NCBI GenBank assembly: GCA_943367595.1
Contig: CALRJS020000005.1
Span: forward strand, 1-64,000
Source: MW101C3 sp943367595
GTDB lineage: Bacteria > Cyanobacteriota > Cyanobacteriia > PCC-6307 > Cyanobiaceae
Direction of reading: 5' to 3'
Length of the DNA stretch: 64,000 nucleotides
Both the position numbers and the translations under genes were made by a program. Below are positions 37,589 to 46,879 of the stretch, piece after piece. Below the pieces are notes generated by a model. That model searched no databases. It saw nothing but the letters and a program-made list of their open reading frames with translations, and was not told where the DNA came from. How positions within the stretch are numbered: the first letter of the stretch is position 1; the number at the start of each line of letters is the position of its first letter.

Positions 37589-38920
37589 ATGACGAGACGA
37601 CGCCGTTTTCTCGCCCTGATGGGCAGTGCCGTGCTGGGCAGCGCCCTGCTCGCCGGCTGCCTGGGCAACCCGCCCGAACCCGGCGGCGGCACCGCCAGCA
37701 CACCCGCAACTGCCATCGCCGACGCCAACCTCGAGACCAACACGATCAGCCTCGGCTTCATCCCGATCCTGGAAGCCGCGCCGCTGGTGGTGGCCGTGGA
37801 GAAGGGCTTCTTCGCCAAGCATGGCCTCGATGTGAAGCTCACCAAGCAGGCCAGCTGGCCCTCCGCCCGCGACAACGTGGTGCTCGGCTCCGCTGGCGGC
37901 GGCATCGACGGCGGCCAGTGGCAGATGCCCATGCCCCAGATGATCAGCGAAGGTGCCATCACCAACGGCCGCAAGGTGCCGATGTATGTCCTGGCGATGC
38001 TGATGAGCCAGGGGAACGGCATCGCCGCCTCCAATAGCGTCAAGGACGCCAAGCTCACCTACGACCTGAGGTCATCGGGCTCCTTCTTCAAGGACTACGC
38101 CAAACAGGAAGGACGGAAATTCCGCGCCTCTTACACCTTCCCGAAGGCCAACCAGGAGCTCTGGATCCGTTACTGGCTGGCCGCCGGTGGCGTCAACCCG
38201 GATACCGAGGTGGAGTTGCTCACCGTGCCAGCCACGGAAACCCTGCAGGGCATGAGCAACGGCACCATGGAGGCCTTCTCCACCGGTGATCCCTGGCCCT
38301 CGCGGATCGTGACCGATGGCAAGGGCTACCTGGCCGCCACCACCGCCCAGATATGGAAATCCCATCCTGAGGAATACCTGGCTGTTCGTGCCGACTGGGT
38401 GGATAAACATCCCAAGGCCACCGTTGCCCTGCTCAAGGGATTGATCGAAGCCCAGCAATGGATGGACAAGGCCGAAAACCGCAGCGAGGTGGCCACGATC
38501 CTCAGCTCCCGCAAGTGGTACAACATCCCGGCGCCGATCCTGGAGGCGGCACTGAAGGGCCAATACAAGATCGGCGCCGAGATGAAGCCCGAAACCGATC
38601 CGGCCATGGGGCCGCTCTACTGGGCCAGCGATCGTGGCGTGATCTCTTATCCCTACAAGAGCCTCACACTCTGGTTCCTGCTGGAGTCGATGCGCTGGAA
38701 GTTCTATCCAGGCGTGGTCGACACGGTGGAGCAAGCCAAGGCGATCAACGACAAGGTTGTTCGCGAAGACCTGTGGCGCCAAGCCGCCACGGAGCTGGGG
38801 CTCCCCGCCGCTGAAATCCCCACCAGCTCCAGCCGCGGCAAGGAAACCTTCTTCGACGGCATCATCTACGACCCGGAAAATCCTCAGGCCTATCTCGACA
38901 GCCTGAAGATCAAGAAGTAG
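37589..38920 (+). CDS. nrtA: nitrate/bicarbonate-type solute-binding lipoprotein
   Basis: 443 residues. A twin-arginine-like leader TRRRRFLALMGSAVL ends in the lipobox LLAGC (Cys24). The binding domain carries the NrtA/CmpA signature: LGFIPILEAAPLVVAVEKGFF, KQASWPSARDNVVLGSAGGG, DGGQWQMPMP and GTMEAFSTGDPWPSRIV. In relatives, one position that contacts nitrate is a Lys (here TAQIWKSHPEEY) while bicarbonate binders have Glu; another site (NQELW) looks like the bicarbonate type. Nitrate is therefore likely but not certain. First gene of nrtABCD. Confidence 0.85.
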   Translation: MTRRRRFLALMGSAVLGSALLAGCLGNPPEPGGGTASTPATAIADANLETNTISLGFIPILEAAPLVVAVEKGFFAKHGLDVKLTKQASWPSARDNVVLGSAGGGIDGGQWQMPMPQMISEGAITNGRKVPMYVLAMLMSQGNGIAASNSVKDAKLTYDLRSSGSFFKDYAKQEGRKFRASYTFPKANQELWIRYWLAAGGVNPDTEVELLTVPATETLQGMSNGTMEAFSTGDPWPSRIVTDGKGYLAATTAQIWKSHPEEYLAVRADWVDKHPKATVALLKGLIEAQQWMDKAENRSEVATILSSRKWYNIPAPILEAALKGQYKIGAEMKPETDPAMGPLYWASDRGVISYPYKSLTLWFLLESMRWKFYPGVVDTVEQAKAINDKVVREDLWRQAATELGLPAAEIPTSSSRGKETFFDGIIYDPENPQAYLDSLKIKK

Positions 38921-39179
38921 GCACCCGTCGCCACAGATCCACCAGGGGTGGAGGCCGGAGGCATCAGCTCTTCGACCTCCACCCCTCAGCACAGGGCCAG
39001 TCAGCCCATGTGCAAGAGGCAAAAGAGGAAGGAATGCGGCAAGCATCAGCCGCCACGTGCCGACTTCCTTGACCGACCCAGGCCAACGTCTGGATCAGCT
39101 GGCGCACAGCTCTCCCTGCTGCCCTTCCCCTCTCCCTCTGCACGACGCCTTTTCACCACCTCATTTCCCGAGAAGATTC

Positions 39180-40013
39180 ATGGTTTCGATCACTCCCAAT
39201 CGACAGCGGACTGGCGCCAGCCCCTTCAGCAAGCTGCTACGCAACACGGGCAACTGGCTGCCCCCCTTTCTGGGCGTCGGCAGCTTCCTGCTGGTGTGGC
39301 AGATCCTCTCGATGACCGGCCTGATCGCCCTGCCGGCTCCCACCAGCCTGTTCACCGAGGAGCGCACCCGCAACCTCATCCTCTACCCCTTCTACGACCG
39401 TGGTGGCCTCGACAAAGGTCTGTTCTGGCAGACCATGGCCAGCCTGGGCCGGGTGGCTCAGGGTTACACCCTGGCGGCCATCGTCGGCATCGGCGTGGGC
39501 ATCACGATCGGCCTGAAGCCCGGCATCAACCGCGCCTTCGATCCCCTGTTCCAGTTCCTGCGCATGGTGGCGCCGCTGGCCTGGGTGCCGATTGCCCTGG
39601 TGCTGTTTCAGAAGAACCAACCGGCCGCGATCTTCGTGATCTTCATCACAGCGGTGTGGCCGATCCTGATCAACACCGCCGAAGGGGTGCGTCAGATCCC
39701 GCAGGACTACCGCAACGTCGCCCTGGTGCTGCAGATGTCGAGCCGGCGCTTCTTCACAAAGGTGCTGATTCCTTCGGCTCTACCCTACATCTTCACCGGC
39801 CTGCGCATCTCGATCGGTCTGGCCTGGCTGGCGATCATCGCTGCCGAGATCGTGATGCCCGGCACCGTGGGCATCGGCTTCTTCATCTGGGATGCCTACC
39901 AGCAGAACTACGTGGGCGAGATCGTGCTCGGCGTGATCTGGATCGGTGCGATCGGCCTGGTGCTGGATCGACTGATGGCCTGGCTGCAGAACCGCATCTC
40001 CGCCGGCCAGTGA
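39180..40013 (+). CDS. nrtB: nitrate-type ABC transporter permease
   Basis: 277 residues with six hydrophobic segments. The ATPase-coupling EAA loop is present as YRNVALVLQMSSRRFFTKVLIPSALPYIFTGLRISIG. It matches NrtB/CmpB in length and order, forming the membrane channel with NrtC and NrtD. The ATG at 39180 is used. The gap to nrtA is 259 bases, unusually long for the operon, with no gene recognised. Confidence 0.9.
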   Translation: MVSITPNRQRTGASPFSKLLRNTGNWLPPFLGVGSFLLVWQILSMTGLIALPAPTSLFTEERTRNLILYPFYDRGGLDKGLFWQTMASLGRVAQGYTLAAIVGIGVGITIGLKPGINRAFDPLFQFLRMVAPLAWVPIALVLFQKNQPAAIFVIFITAVWPILINTAEGVRQIPQDYRNVALVLQMSSRRFFTKVLIPSALPYIFTGLRISIGLAWLAIIAAEIVMPGTVGIGFFIWDAYQQNYVGEIVLGVIWIGAIGLVLDRLMAWLQNRISAGQ

Positions 40014-40080
40014 TCTGAGTCACACCTCGATTCCGCTTCTTCGCTCTCCAACAGGCCCCCTCACACAACGGATCCCAACC

Positions 40081-42108
40081 ATGACCACCCAAGCGGCGCC
40101 TTCCCTGGTGGATGTGCGCACCATCGACAAGAGCTTCGCCCTCAAGGGCGGCGGCACCTACCTGGCTCTGCAGGGCATCGACCTGGAGATCCGCAAGGGG
40201 GAATTCATCTCGCTGATCGGCCACTCCGGCTGCGGCAAATCCACCCTGCTCAACATGATCGCCGGCCTGGATCTGCCCAGCGAAGGCGTGGTGCTGCTGG
40301 AGGGGGAGGCGGTCAAGCGCCCCGGCCCCGACAAGATGGTGGTGTTCCAGAACTATTCGCTGCTCCCCTGGCTCACGGTGCGCCAGAACATCGCCCTGGC
40401 GGTGGATGAGGTGATGGGCGATCTGCCCAGGGCCGAACGCGACGCCGTGGTGCAGGAGCATATCGAGATGGTGGGGCTGGGGCCTGCGGTCGACAAGTTG
40501 CCTCAGCAACTCTCCGGCGGCATGCGCCAGCGGGTGTCGATTGCCCGCGCCCTGGCGATCCGCCCCAAGCTGCTGCTGCTGGATGAACCCTTCGGCGCCC
40601 TCGATGCGCTCACACGGGGCAATCTGCAGGAGAAGCTGATGCAGATCTGCAACGAACACGAGCTCACGGCGGTGATGGTCACCCACGACGTGGACGAGGC
40701 GGTGCTGCTCTCTGACCGCATCGTGATGCTCACCAACGGCCCCGGCTCGAACATCGGCGGCATCCTCGAGGTGGACATTCCCCGGCCACGGCAGCGGCTG
40801 GAGGTGGTGCACCACCCCAGCTACTACAGCCTGCGCTCCGAGATCATCTACTTCCTCAATCGTCAGAAGCGGGTGAAGCAGTGGCGGGCCCGCCCCCACC
40901 AGGTGGTGGCCCGTCACGGCCTCGAGAAGGTGAACCTGGATCTGGGCTTTCTGCCCCTGGCGGCGAGCGCGCCGCTGGCGGTGGCCGAGGCCCACGGCCT
41001 GTTCACCAAGCACGGCCTCGACGAGGTCAGCCTGATCCGCGAAACCAGCTGGCGCGGCATCGTCGATGGGCTGGTGGACGGCACCCTCGATGCCTCACTG
41101 ATGCCTGCCGGCATGCCCACCTGGATGACAGCCGGCGGCCATGTCGGCGCCCAGGGCGGTGCTCCCCTGCCGGTCGTGACCGCCCTCACGCTCAGCCGCA
41201 ACGGCAACGGCATCACCCTGGCCAGCCGCCTGGCGGAGCAGGGGGTGCAGACGGTGGAGGACTATCACGCCTACCTCAAGAGCCACGAACGCGAACCCCA
41301 CACCCTGGGGATCGTGCATGCCGCCTCGATGCACAACCTGCTGCTGCGCTACTGGCTGGCGGCCAACGGCATCGACCCCGACAAGGACGTGCACCTGCAG
41401 GCCCTGCCGCCGGCCCAGATGCTGGCCGACCTCAAGGACGGCAGCCTCGACGGCTACTGTGTGGGGGCTCCCTGGCTGGACCGGGCGATCCAGGGCGGCC
41501 ACGGCTTCCAGGTGGCGGGGGATCTGGCGATCTGGCCCGGCCATCCCGGCAAGGTGCTGGGAGTGCGCGAAGACTGGGCCACGGCCTATCCGAACACCCA
41601 CATCGCGCTCGTCAAGGCGCTGCTGGAGGCCTGCCAGTACTGCGCCGATCCGGCCCACTGGGGCGAGCTCAGCGAGCTGCTGAGTGATCGCCGCTACCTG
41701 GGCATCAAGCCGGAGCTGATCCGCTTCAGCGAAACCAGCGAGGGGGTTGATCGCTCAGGGCCCGAATGCCAGGAGGCCACGCCACACCACCTGTTCTCAG
41801 GCGCTGGGGTGAACCGGCCGAGCCGCACCGAACACCTCTGGATGATGACCCAGATGGCCCGTTGGGGGGACATCCCACTGCCGCGCAACTGGGTGGAGAT
41901 CCTCGAGCGGGTGTGCCAGGTGGGGGTGTTCAGCACCGCCGCCCGCGAACTGGGCCTCGAAGCGATCAGCTACCAGCGGCATGGCATCGCGCTGTTCGAC
42001 GGCCAGCCCTTCAACGCCGACGACCCGATCGGCTACCTCAACGCCCAGACGATCAAGCGCGATTTCAGCATCGCCGAAATCCCCCTGGCGCCGCCGCGGC
42101 GCAGCTGA
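40081..42108 (+). CDS. nrtC: ABC ATPase fused to solute-binding domain (NrtC type)
   Basis: 675 residues. The N-terminal ATPase (about 1-260) has GHSGCGKST, LSGGMRQRVSIARAL and LLLLDEPFGALD. A linker leads to a NrtA-like solute-binding domain (from about LGFLPLAASAPLAVAEAHGLF, with GSLDGYCVGAPWLDRAI). This fusion is specific to NrtC/CmpC, where the cytoplasmic binding domain senses substrate and regulates transport. The gap to nrtB is 67 bases. Confidence 0.93.
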   Translation: MTTQAAPSLVDVRTIDKSFALKGGGTYLALQGIDLEIRKGEFISLIGHSGCGKSTLLNMIAGLDLPSEGVVLLEGEAVKRPGPDKMVVFQNYSLLPWLTVRQNIALAVDEVMGDLPRAERDAVVQEHIEMVGLGPAVDKLPQQLSGGMRQRVSIARALAIRPKLLLLDEPFGALDALTRGNLQEKLMQICNEHELTAVMVTHDVDEAVLLSDRIVMLTNGPGSNIGGILEVDIPRPRQRLEVVHHPSYYSLRSEIIYFLNRQKRVKQWRARPHQVVARHGLEKVNLDLGFLPLAASAPLAVAEAHGLFTKHGLDEVSLIRETSWRGIVDGLVDGTLDASLMPAGMPTWMTAGGHVGAQGGAPLPVVTALTLSRNGNGITLASRLAEQGVQTVEDYHAYLKSHEREPHTLGIVHAASMHNLLLRYWLAANGIDPDKDVHLQALPPAQMLADLKDGSLDGYCVGAPWLDRAIQGGHGFQVAGDLAIWPGHPGKVLGVREDWATAYPNTHIALVKALLEACQYCADPAHWGELSELLSDRRYLGIKPELIRFSETSEGVDRSGPECQEATPHHLFSGAGVNRPSRTEHLWMMTQMARWGDIPLPRNWVEILERVCQVGVFSTAARELGLEAISYQRHGIALFDGQPFNADDPIGYLNAQTIKRDFSIAEIPLAPPRRS

Positions 42109-42252
42109 GGTCGGGCTCCAGCTCCGCTGTGGCGCCATCTCCAGAGCTGACGCATGGGCTGCCGCTGATCATTCGCTTCCGGTTCTCATCAGCTGCGGGT
42201 TCTCACTGGCTCCCGTTGTTCACCTGTCACACCATCCTTCGCGAGATTCCTC

Positions 42253-43101
42253 ATGTCCACCCTGATCCAGCGCCCCCTGTCGCCCTTGCCGGGGGTTGCC
42301 AGCCCACCAGCTGAAGCCTTCCTGCGCTTCGAGAACGTCAGCAAGGTGTACCCCACCGCCAAGGGGCCCTACCCGGTGCTCGATGGCATCGACCTGAGCA
42401 TCAACCAGGGCGAGTTCATGTGCGTGATCGGCCACTCCGGTTGCGGCAAATCCACCCTGCTCAACATGGTGTCGGGCTTCGCCACTCCCACGGAGGGCCG
42501 CGTGGTGCTGCACGGCAACACGATCACCAGACCCGGCCCGGACCGGATGGTGGTGTTTCAGGGTTATGCCCTGCTGCCCTGGATGACGGCCTACGACAAT
42601 GTGTACCTGGCGGTGGAGTCGGTGAAGCCGGAACTGCCGGAGCGCGAGAAGCGCGAGATCACCCGCGAGCACCTGGCCATGGTGGGGCTCAGCGAGGCAG
42701 CCGAGAAGAAGATCACCCAGCTCTCGGGTGGCATGAAGCAGCGGGTGGCGATCGCCAGGGCCCTGGCGATCCGCCCGGAAGTGCTGATTCTCGATGAACC
42801 GTTCGGCGCCCTCGATGCCATCACCAAGGAGGAGTTGCAGGAGGAGCTGCTCACGATCTGGAACACCCAGAAGTGCACAGTGCTGATGATTACCCACGAC
42901 ATCGACGAAGCGCTGTTCCTCGCCGATCGCCTCGTGATGATGACCAACGGCCCGGCCGCCAAGATCGGCGAAATCATGGAGATCAACTTTCCGCGGCCGC
43001 GCAACCGCGAGGAAATCATGGAGGATCCCCTCTATTACGACCTGCGCAATCAGGCGCTCGATTTCCTCTACAGCCGCTTCGCCCACGACGACACGGAATG
43101 A
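42253..43101 (+). CDS. nrtD: nitrate-type ABC transporter ATPase
   Basis: 282 residues. Walker A GHSGCGKST, signature LSGGMKQRVAIARAL and Walker B VLILDEPFGALD, ending LYSRFAHDDTE. It has no fused binding domain, so it is the NrtD partner of NrtC. A 144-base gap separates it from nrtC. The operon ends here; the next gene is on the opposite strand. Confidence 0.92.
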   Translation: MSTLIQRPLSPLPGVASPPAEAFLRFENVSKVYPTAKGPYPVLDGIDLSINQGEFMCVIGHSGCGKSTLLNMVSGFATPTEGRVVLHGNTITRPGPDRMVVFQGYALLPWMTAYDNVYLAVESVKPELPEREKREITREHLAMVGLSEAAEKKITQLSGGMKQRVAIARALAIRPEVLILDEPFGALDAITKEELQEELLTIWNTQKCTVLMITHDIDEALFLADRLVMMTNGPAAKIGEIMEINFPRPRNREEIMEDPLYYDLRNQALDFLYSRFAHDDTE

Positions 43102-43137
43102 ACCGTTCGGGGCGCGATTGGTCGGGGCGCCGTCATG

Positions 43138-43162
43138 AAAAAGCCCCGGCCGAAGCCGGGGC
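43138..43162 (-). terminator. rho-independent terminator downstream of hsp20
   Basis: GCCCCGGC-CGAA-GCCGGGGC, a perfect 8-bp stem, is followed on the minus strand by TTTTT. It lies about 130 bases after the hsp20 stop. On the plus strand no T-run follows, so it does not clearly end nrtD transcription. Confidence 0.85.
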
Positions 43163-43293
43163 GCGGGGACACAATGCGGCTGAAGCACGGGCGGCATCAG
43201 CAGGGACGGCATCAGCAGGGGGGGCCAGCCGATGCGATGGGCCCGAACCGACGGGCCCGGCAGGGGCGGCAGCACCCGCCCCTCTGCCCGGAA

Positions 43294-43776
43294 TCAGCCT
43301 TCCACCTTGACGTTCACCGTGGTGAGCGTCTGGGCCTTGGGCGCGGTGATCGTGAGCAGACCATCGCGGTAGTGAGCTTCCAGGCCTTCCCGCTGCAGGC
43401 CGCCGGGGAAGGTGAAGCTGCGGCTCCAGGTGCCGTAGCGGAACTCGCTGTGCAGCGGCGCCGGACGGGCGGGCGCCTTGGCGGCTGGGGACGTAGCTGC
43501 TGCAGGTGCGGCTGCCATGTCCGGGGCAGGGCGGTTGCCATCGGCCTGCGCCCGTGCGGGGGCGTGGCGATCGCTGCGGCGTTCGGCGCTGACCAGCAGG
43601 GTGCGGTCGGTGGCTTTGACATCAATCGAGCCTTTGTCGACACCGGGCAGCTCAAGAACGATGGTGTAAGCCTGATCGTTCTCGTGCACTTCGGCGGCCG
43701 GCACGCGCTCGGCCTGCAGCACTTGCTGCTCCAGCCGCTCGAACAGATCAAAGGGGGATTGGCGCAGGGTCAGCAT
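43294..43776 (-). CDS. small heat-shock protein Hsp20
   Basis: 160 residues with the alpha-crystallin domain. The N-arm MLTLRQSPFDLFERLEQQV is typical of cyanobacterial HspA. The domain has YTIVLELPGVDKGSIDVKATDRTLLVSAERR and ends FTFPGGLQREGLEAHYRDGLLTITAPKA. An Ala/Pro-rich insert of about 35 residues (APAAATSPAAKAPARPAP) splits the domain, an unusual feature. GGAGG precedes the ATG. It binds unfolding proteins and may protect thylakoids. Confidence 0.93.
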   Translation of the reverse strand: MLTLRQSPFDLFERLEQQVLQAERVPAAEVHENDQAYTIVLELPGVDKGSIDVKATDRTLLVSAERRSDRHAPARAQADGNRPAPDMAAAPAAATSPAAKAPARPAPLHSEFRYGTWSRSFTFPGGLQREGLEAHYRDGLLTITAPKAQTLTTVNVKVEG

Positions 43777-43814
43777 GGGGATGTCCTCCACAGGTTGGCT
43801 GAGGTGATGGCATT

Positions 43815-43840
43815 CAGGTTCTGCGATTCGCAGGCACCTG
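43815..43840. promoter_or_regulatory. dyad upstream of hsp20
   Basis: CAGGT-T-CTGCGA-T-TCGCAG-GC-ACCTG, two nested inverted repeats, lies 39-64 bases before the hsp20 ATG. It is not a CIRCE element. It could be a repressor site or a leader hairpin. Confidence 0.35.
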
Positions 43841-44005
43841 TGATGGTGAAGAACGGGGAATCGCTTCGCCCGTGCAGCTACTTTCGCCAGCTCGAATGAA
43901 ACGGTGAGGCGAAAGAACCGGCCGCTTCGGTACGGCGCTCCTCCCCTGATTCGGTGGGCCCCACCGCGCGGTGGTGAGAACCGATCAAGGCGCCACCAGC
44001 CGCGC

Positions 44006-44560
44006 TCAGAGCCACCACCAGTGGCTGAAGGCCGCCGCCTGGCCGTGGTCGCGGCCGTCGGCATCCCGCAGGGTCCAGAGACGGGCGCCATCGATCACGA
44101 AGCGGCGGCCGTGGCTGTCGATGCGCACGCCGCGGTAGCCGCTGATCGCCTGCCGGCGCCGCGCCAGCGCCAGTAACTGCGCCCGCCCCTCACGCTCGGA
44201 CGGTTCGGCCGTGAGCCGCGACGGCAGACCCACCATCGCCGCCCAGGGCCGGCGCCACAGCCGCAACGCGGCGGCATTGGCGTAGATCAGGCGGGGATCG
44301 GCGGCCGCCGTGCTGCCGCCGGCCGCCAGGCCGTCGTCGTGGGCGAGCACCACCAGGGGCGCTGCGAACAGCTCCTGCGCCTGATGGCGTGTATCACCGG
44401 CCGCCGCCAGCTCGGAGGGGCCGGCCACCAGCGCCAGCAGGGGACGCCCGAAGGCCAGCTGATGGGAGGCGAGCAGCAGGGCGGCCCGGGCCTGGCACGC
44501 CGGCGTCAGCCAGGGGGCCTCCGCGGGCCGTTCGGCCTCAGGCACCGCTGCTGGCACCAT
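44006..44560 (-). CDS. MEKHLA-domain protein
   Basis: 184 residues from the ATG at 44560 (a GTG at 44575 is possible). The C-half LIYANAAALRLWRRPWAAMVGLPSRLTAE, then ISGYRGVRIDSHGRRFVIDGARLW and a final HWWWL, matches the MEKHLA domain, a PAS-like fold of unknown ligand found in cyanobacteria and in plant HD-Zip III proteins. Likely cytoplasmic. It overlaps the 3' end of the SWIM gene. Confidence 0.8.
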   Translation of the reverse strand: MVPAAVPEAERPAEAPWLTPACQARAALLLASHQLAFGRPLLALVAGPSELAAAGDTRHQAQELFAAPLVVLAHDDGLAAGGSTAAADPRLIYANAAALRLWRRPWAAMVGLPSRLTAEPSEREGRAQLLALARRRQAISGYRGVRIDSHGRRFVIDGARLWTLRDADGRDHGQAAAFSHWWWL

Positions 44561-45407
44561 CCCCGGCCCCGGCACTCATGGCGCGGGCCATGGCCTGCTG
44601 GCCGATGGCGATGCCCTGGCTGCGCAGCCGCTCCGTGAACAGGCGGTTGGAGTCGGGGAAGCGGGGCTCGGCGGCCAGCGGCAGTTCACCGGCCTCATCA
44701 AGGCCCATGTCCCCCTCCATCGCCGGGGTGATCACCACCAGGTCGGGGTCGAGGGCGGCGGTGTAGCTCCACCAGCGGGTGGGCTCGAGCACGGCCGGGT
44801 GGACCGGATGGGGCGCGGCGGCAGGCGCCGCTTCCGTGGCGGACGCCGCCAGCTGCCGGCGGCGCTGGGTGGCCAGATCGGCAAGCAGCTGGCTGCGGCT
44901 GCGGCCGCGCATCTGGAACAGCACGAAGGGGTCTTCGCTGAAGCGATCCCCCATCAGGTAGTAGACGGCGCTGACGTGTTTGCAGGGGGCGGCCTTGTCG
45001 GGGCAGCTGCAGTCGCAGCGCACCTCCTGCAGCTTGAAGGGGAACAGCCGCTTGCCGCTGGCGGCGAAGGCCCGCTCGATGTCCTGCGGCATCACCCCAG
45101 CCAGCAGCTGCGCCGACCAGCGCGCCTTCTGGCCGAGCGCCTCCAGCACATAGCCCCAGTCTTCATCGGAGAGGGTGTCGAGCCAGAGCTTCACCTTGTA
45201 GGGCTCGGCTTCGGTGCCCTGCACCAGGGCCTTCACCCGCTTCCCCTCAAACAGGATCGACAGCACGTTGCCGGAGCGGGCGTAGGCCCAGGCACGCTCC
45301 AGCCGCTTCTTGTAGCGGTAGGAGTTGATCAGCTCCATCCACTGCTCCACCCACCAGGGCTGCTGGCCGAAGTGGGTGGTGACGACGGTGGGGGAGGTGC
45401 TCGTCAT
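44538..45407 (-). CDS. SWIM zinc-finger protein
   Basis: 289 residues. The SWIM motif CDCSCPDKAAPCKH (Cys131, Cys133, Cys142, His144 as zinc ligands) sits at the end of the folded half. The N-half WWVEQWMELINSYRYKKRLERAWAYARSGNVLSI is common in proteins encoded near SNF2-type helicases. No helicase is nearby, so a DNA- or protein-binding function is inferred. The C-terminal 100 residues are Ala-rich and probably flexible. It runs into the MEKHLA gene, implying cotranscription. Confidence 0.88.
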   Translation of the reverse strand: MTSTSPTVVTTHFGQQPWWVEQWMELINSYRYKKRLERAWAYARSGNVLSILFEGKRVKALVQGTEAEPYKVKLWLDTLSDEDWGYVLEALGQKARWSAQLLAGVMPQDIERAFAASGKRLFPFKLQEVRCDCSCPDKAAPCKHVSAVYYLMGDRFSEDPFVLFQMRGRSRSQLLADLATQRRRQLAASATEAAPAAAPHPVHPAVLEPTRWWSYTAALDPDLVVITPAMEGDMGLDEAGELPLAAEPRFPDSNRLFTERLRSQGIAIGQQAMARAMSAGAGDGASSGA

Positions 45408-45437
45408 GGCGGCAGGAGAGGAGGGGGCGGCCGGCGC

Positions 45438-45947
45438 TCAGGGGGCCCCGAGGAAATCGCGCTTGCCGATCACCACGCCGTTGTGGCGCAGGATCGCGTA
45501 AGTGGTGGTGGTGTGGAAGTAGACGTTGGGCAGGACGAAGGCCGAAAGGAAAGGCCAGCCCGCCATCGTGATCGTTTCACCCTTGCCGATCGGCACGGTG
45601 ATCGGGCGCTCTTCGCCCCCATCGATCTGCTCGGCGCTGAAGCCGTCGAGATAGGCGATCGATGCCTGGAGGCGTTCGATCAACGCCTCCAGGCTCTCCT
45701 CATTGTCCGCCATCGGCGGCGCCTCGAGGCCGGCCAGCCGGGCCACGCCGCGGCGGGCCACGTCGCTGGCGATCTGCACCTGGCGCGCCAGGGGGAACAT
45801 GTCGGGGTAGAGGCGGCTGGTGAGCAGCACGGCGGAATCGAACCCCTGCACCCGGGCATGGGCCAGGGCCTTCTCCAGCAGGTGGATCAGGTTGGAGAGG
45901 GCGCGCCGCAGCGGCGGCACGGATGCCTGGTAGAGGGTCAGGTCCAT
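45438..45947 (-). CDS. DUF1993 family protein
   Basis: 169 residues. It resembles the DUF1993 family, likely a DinB-like four-helix bundle: MDLTLYQASVPPLRRALSNL, then RLYPDMFPLARQVQIASDVARRGVARLAG and a C-terminal FFHTTTTYAILRHNG-like stretch here VYFHTTTTYAILRHNGVVIG. Role unknown, cytoplasmic. It shares the strand with the SWIM gene and is separated from it by 30 bases. Confidence 0.85.
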   Translation of the reverse strand: MDLTLYQASVPPLRRALSNLIHLLEKALAHARVQGFDSAVLLTSRLYPDMFPLARQVQIASDVARRGVARLAGLEAPPMADNEESLEALIERLQASIAYLDGFSAEQIDGGEERPITVPIGKGETITMAGWPFLSAFVLPNVYFHTTTTYAILRHNGVVIGKRDFLGAP

Positions 45948-45989
45948 GGATGCACCGAAGCCTCAGCTGCCCGCCAAGGCTATGGGCCT

Positions 45990-46070
45990 GCAGGCGCCGC
46001 CTCAGCGGGCTGAAGCAGGCGTCGCCTCAGCTGCTGAAGCAGGCGTCGCCTCAGCGGGCCGGTGCAGGCG
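45990..46070. repeat. tandem repeat, three 24-25-bp units
   Basis: Units start at 45990, 46015 and 46039, each beginning GCAGGCG(C/T)CGCCTCAGC, with a partial fourth at 46064. It fills the gap between the DUF1993 start and the next stop. Confidence 0.85.
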
Positions 46071-46082
46071 CCGGTGGTCAGC

Positions 46083-46478
46083 TCAGCGGGGCGGGCCGTT
46101 GAAGATCAGCTTCACCAGGTTGCGGCCGTCCGGCGAGATCAGCACCTCGGTTTCGAGGGTGGCGGGCTGCTGGCGTTCCACCCAGGCAGGGGGGCCGCCG
46201 AGGAAGCGGAACAGGAAGCCCTCGGGGCTGCGGTTCACCAGGCAGGGGTTGTCGGTGGTGGCAGTGGCGAACATGCACGGCGCCGGCCGGTAGGCCTGCA
46301 GGCCGCCGTTGAGTTCCACCGCATAGCTGCGGGCGAAGTTGATGGCCCGCACCTCCTCGATCGGCGCGCGCTCTTGGGCCAGGGAGGCGCTGGAGCTGGC
46401 GGTGATCAGGGCAGACAGGGCCAGGGGGGCCAGCAGGGCCCGGTTCAACCGGCGGGCCGGCAAGGAGAGCAGGGTCAT
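46083..46478 (-). CDS. secreted protein of unknown function
   Basis: 131 residues. A signal peptide covers about residues 1-35 (RALLAPLALSALITASSSASLAQ). The mature part has two Cys residues (APCMFAT and NPCLVNRS) probably disulphide-bonded and a beta-rich C-terminus. It resembles small cyanobacterial periplasmic proteins without known role. It has a weak start region and lies upstream of the DUF1993 gene on the same strand. Confidence 0.7.
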   Translation of the reverse strand: MTLLSLPARRLNRALLAPLALSALITASSSASLAQERAPIEEVRAINFARSYAVELNGGLQAYRPAPCMFATATTDNPCLVNRSPEGFLFRFLGGPPAWVERQQPATLETEVLISPDGRNLVKLIFNGPPR

Positions 46479-46552
46479 GGCAGCAGGGGCGATGCCTTCA
46501 CCATGACCACTGGGGAGAAACGCGTCAACGCAGGCCGCAGGCCCGGGGGGGG

Positions 46553-46810
46553 GGTGCTGCGCCTGCGGGTTGCCGCACGGCGGCGGCGGGGGCAGCAGGC
46601 CCGGGGGGGCTTGGTGCGCCGGGGAAGAGCAGTGCTGCGCCTGCGGGTGGCCGCACGGCGGCGGCGGGGTGGCAGCGCTGTGTCTGTGGGGCAGGAAGGA
46701 GCGGGGGGAGCAGCGCCGTGCCTACGGGTGGCCAGCGAGGGAGGGAACGAACAGCACTGAGCGAGGGAACAGCCTCGGGCCAGGGAACAGCCTCGGGCCA
46801 GGGAACAGCC
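46553..46810. repeat. two nested repeat types upstream of the diguanylate cyclase
   Basis: GCTGCGCCTGCGGGTTGCCG near 46557 recurs as GCTGCGCCTGCGGGTGGCCG about 80 bases on, each followed by CACGGCGGCGGCGGGG. Further right, GGGAACAGCCTCGGGCCA is tandemly repeated at 46765-46782 and 46783-46800, with a partial third copy. Confidence 0.75.
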
Positions 46811-46850
46811 ATGGTGCCGCCTTGGGCAGAGGCGAATGCGCGTCCCTCGA

Positions 46851-46879
46851 TTGACACTAGCGGCGATTATTGCTAGTTT
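46851..46879 (+). promoter_or_regulatory. sigma-70-like promoter for the small ORF and diguanylate cyclase
   Basis: TTGACA at 46851-46856, a 17-base spacer, then TAGTTT at 46874-46879, at the left edge of an AT-rich stretch. It would give a leader of about 230 bases before the ORF at 47113. No other gene is seen in 46880-47112. Confidence 0.55.

Noticed and set aside
43138..43162. Terminator for nrtD
   Set aside because: The T-run is on the other strand, so the hairpin is read as the hsp20 terminator.
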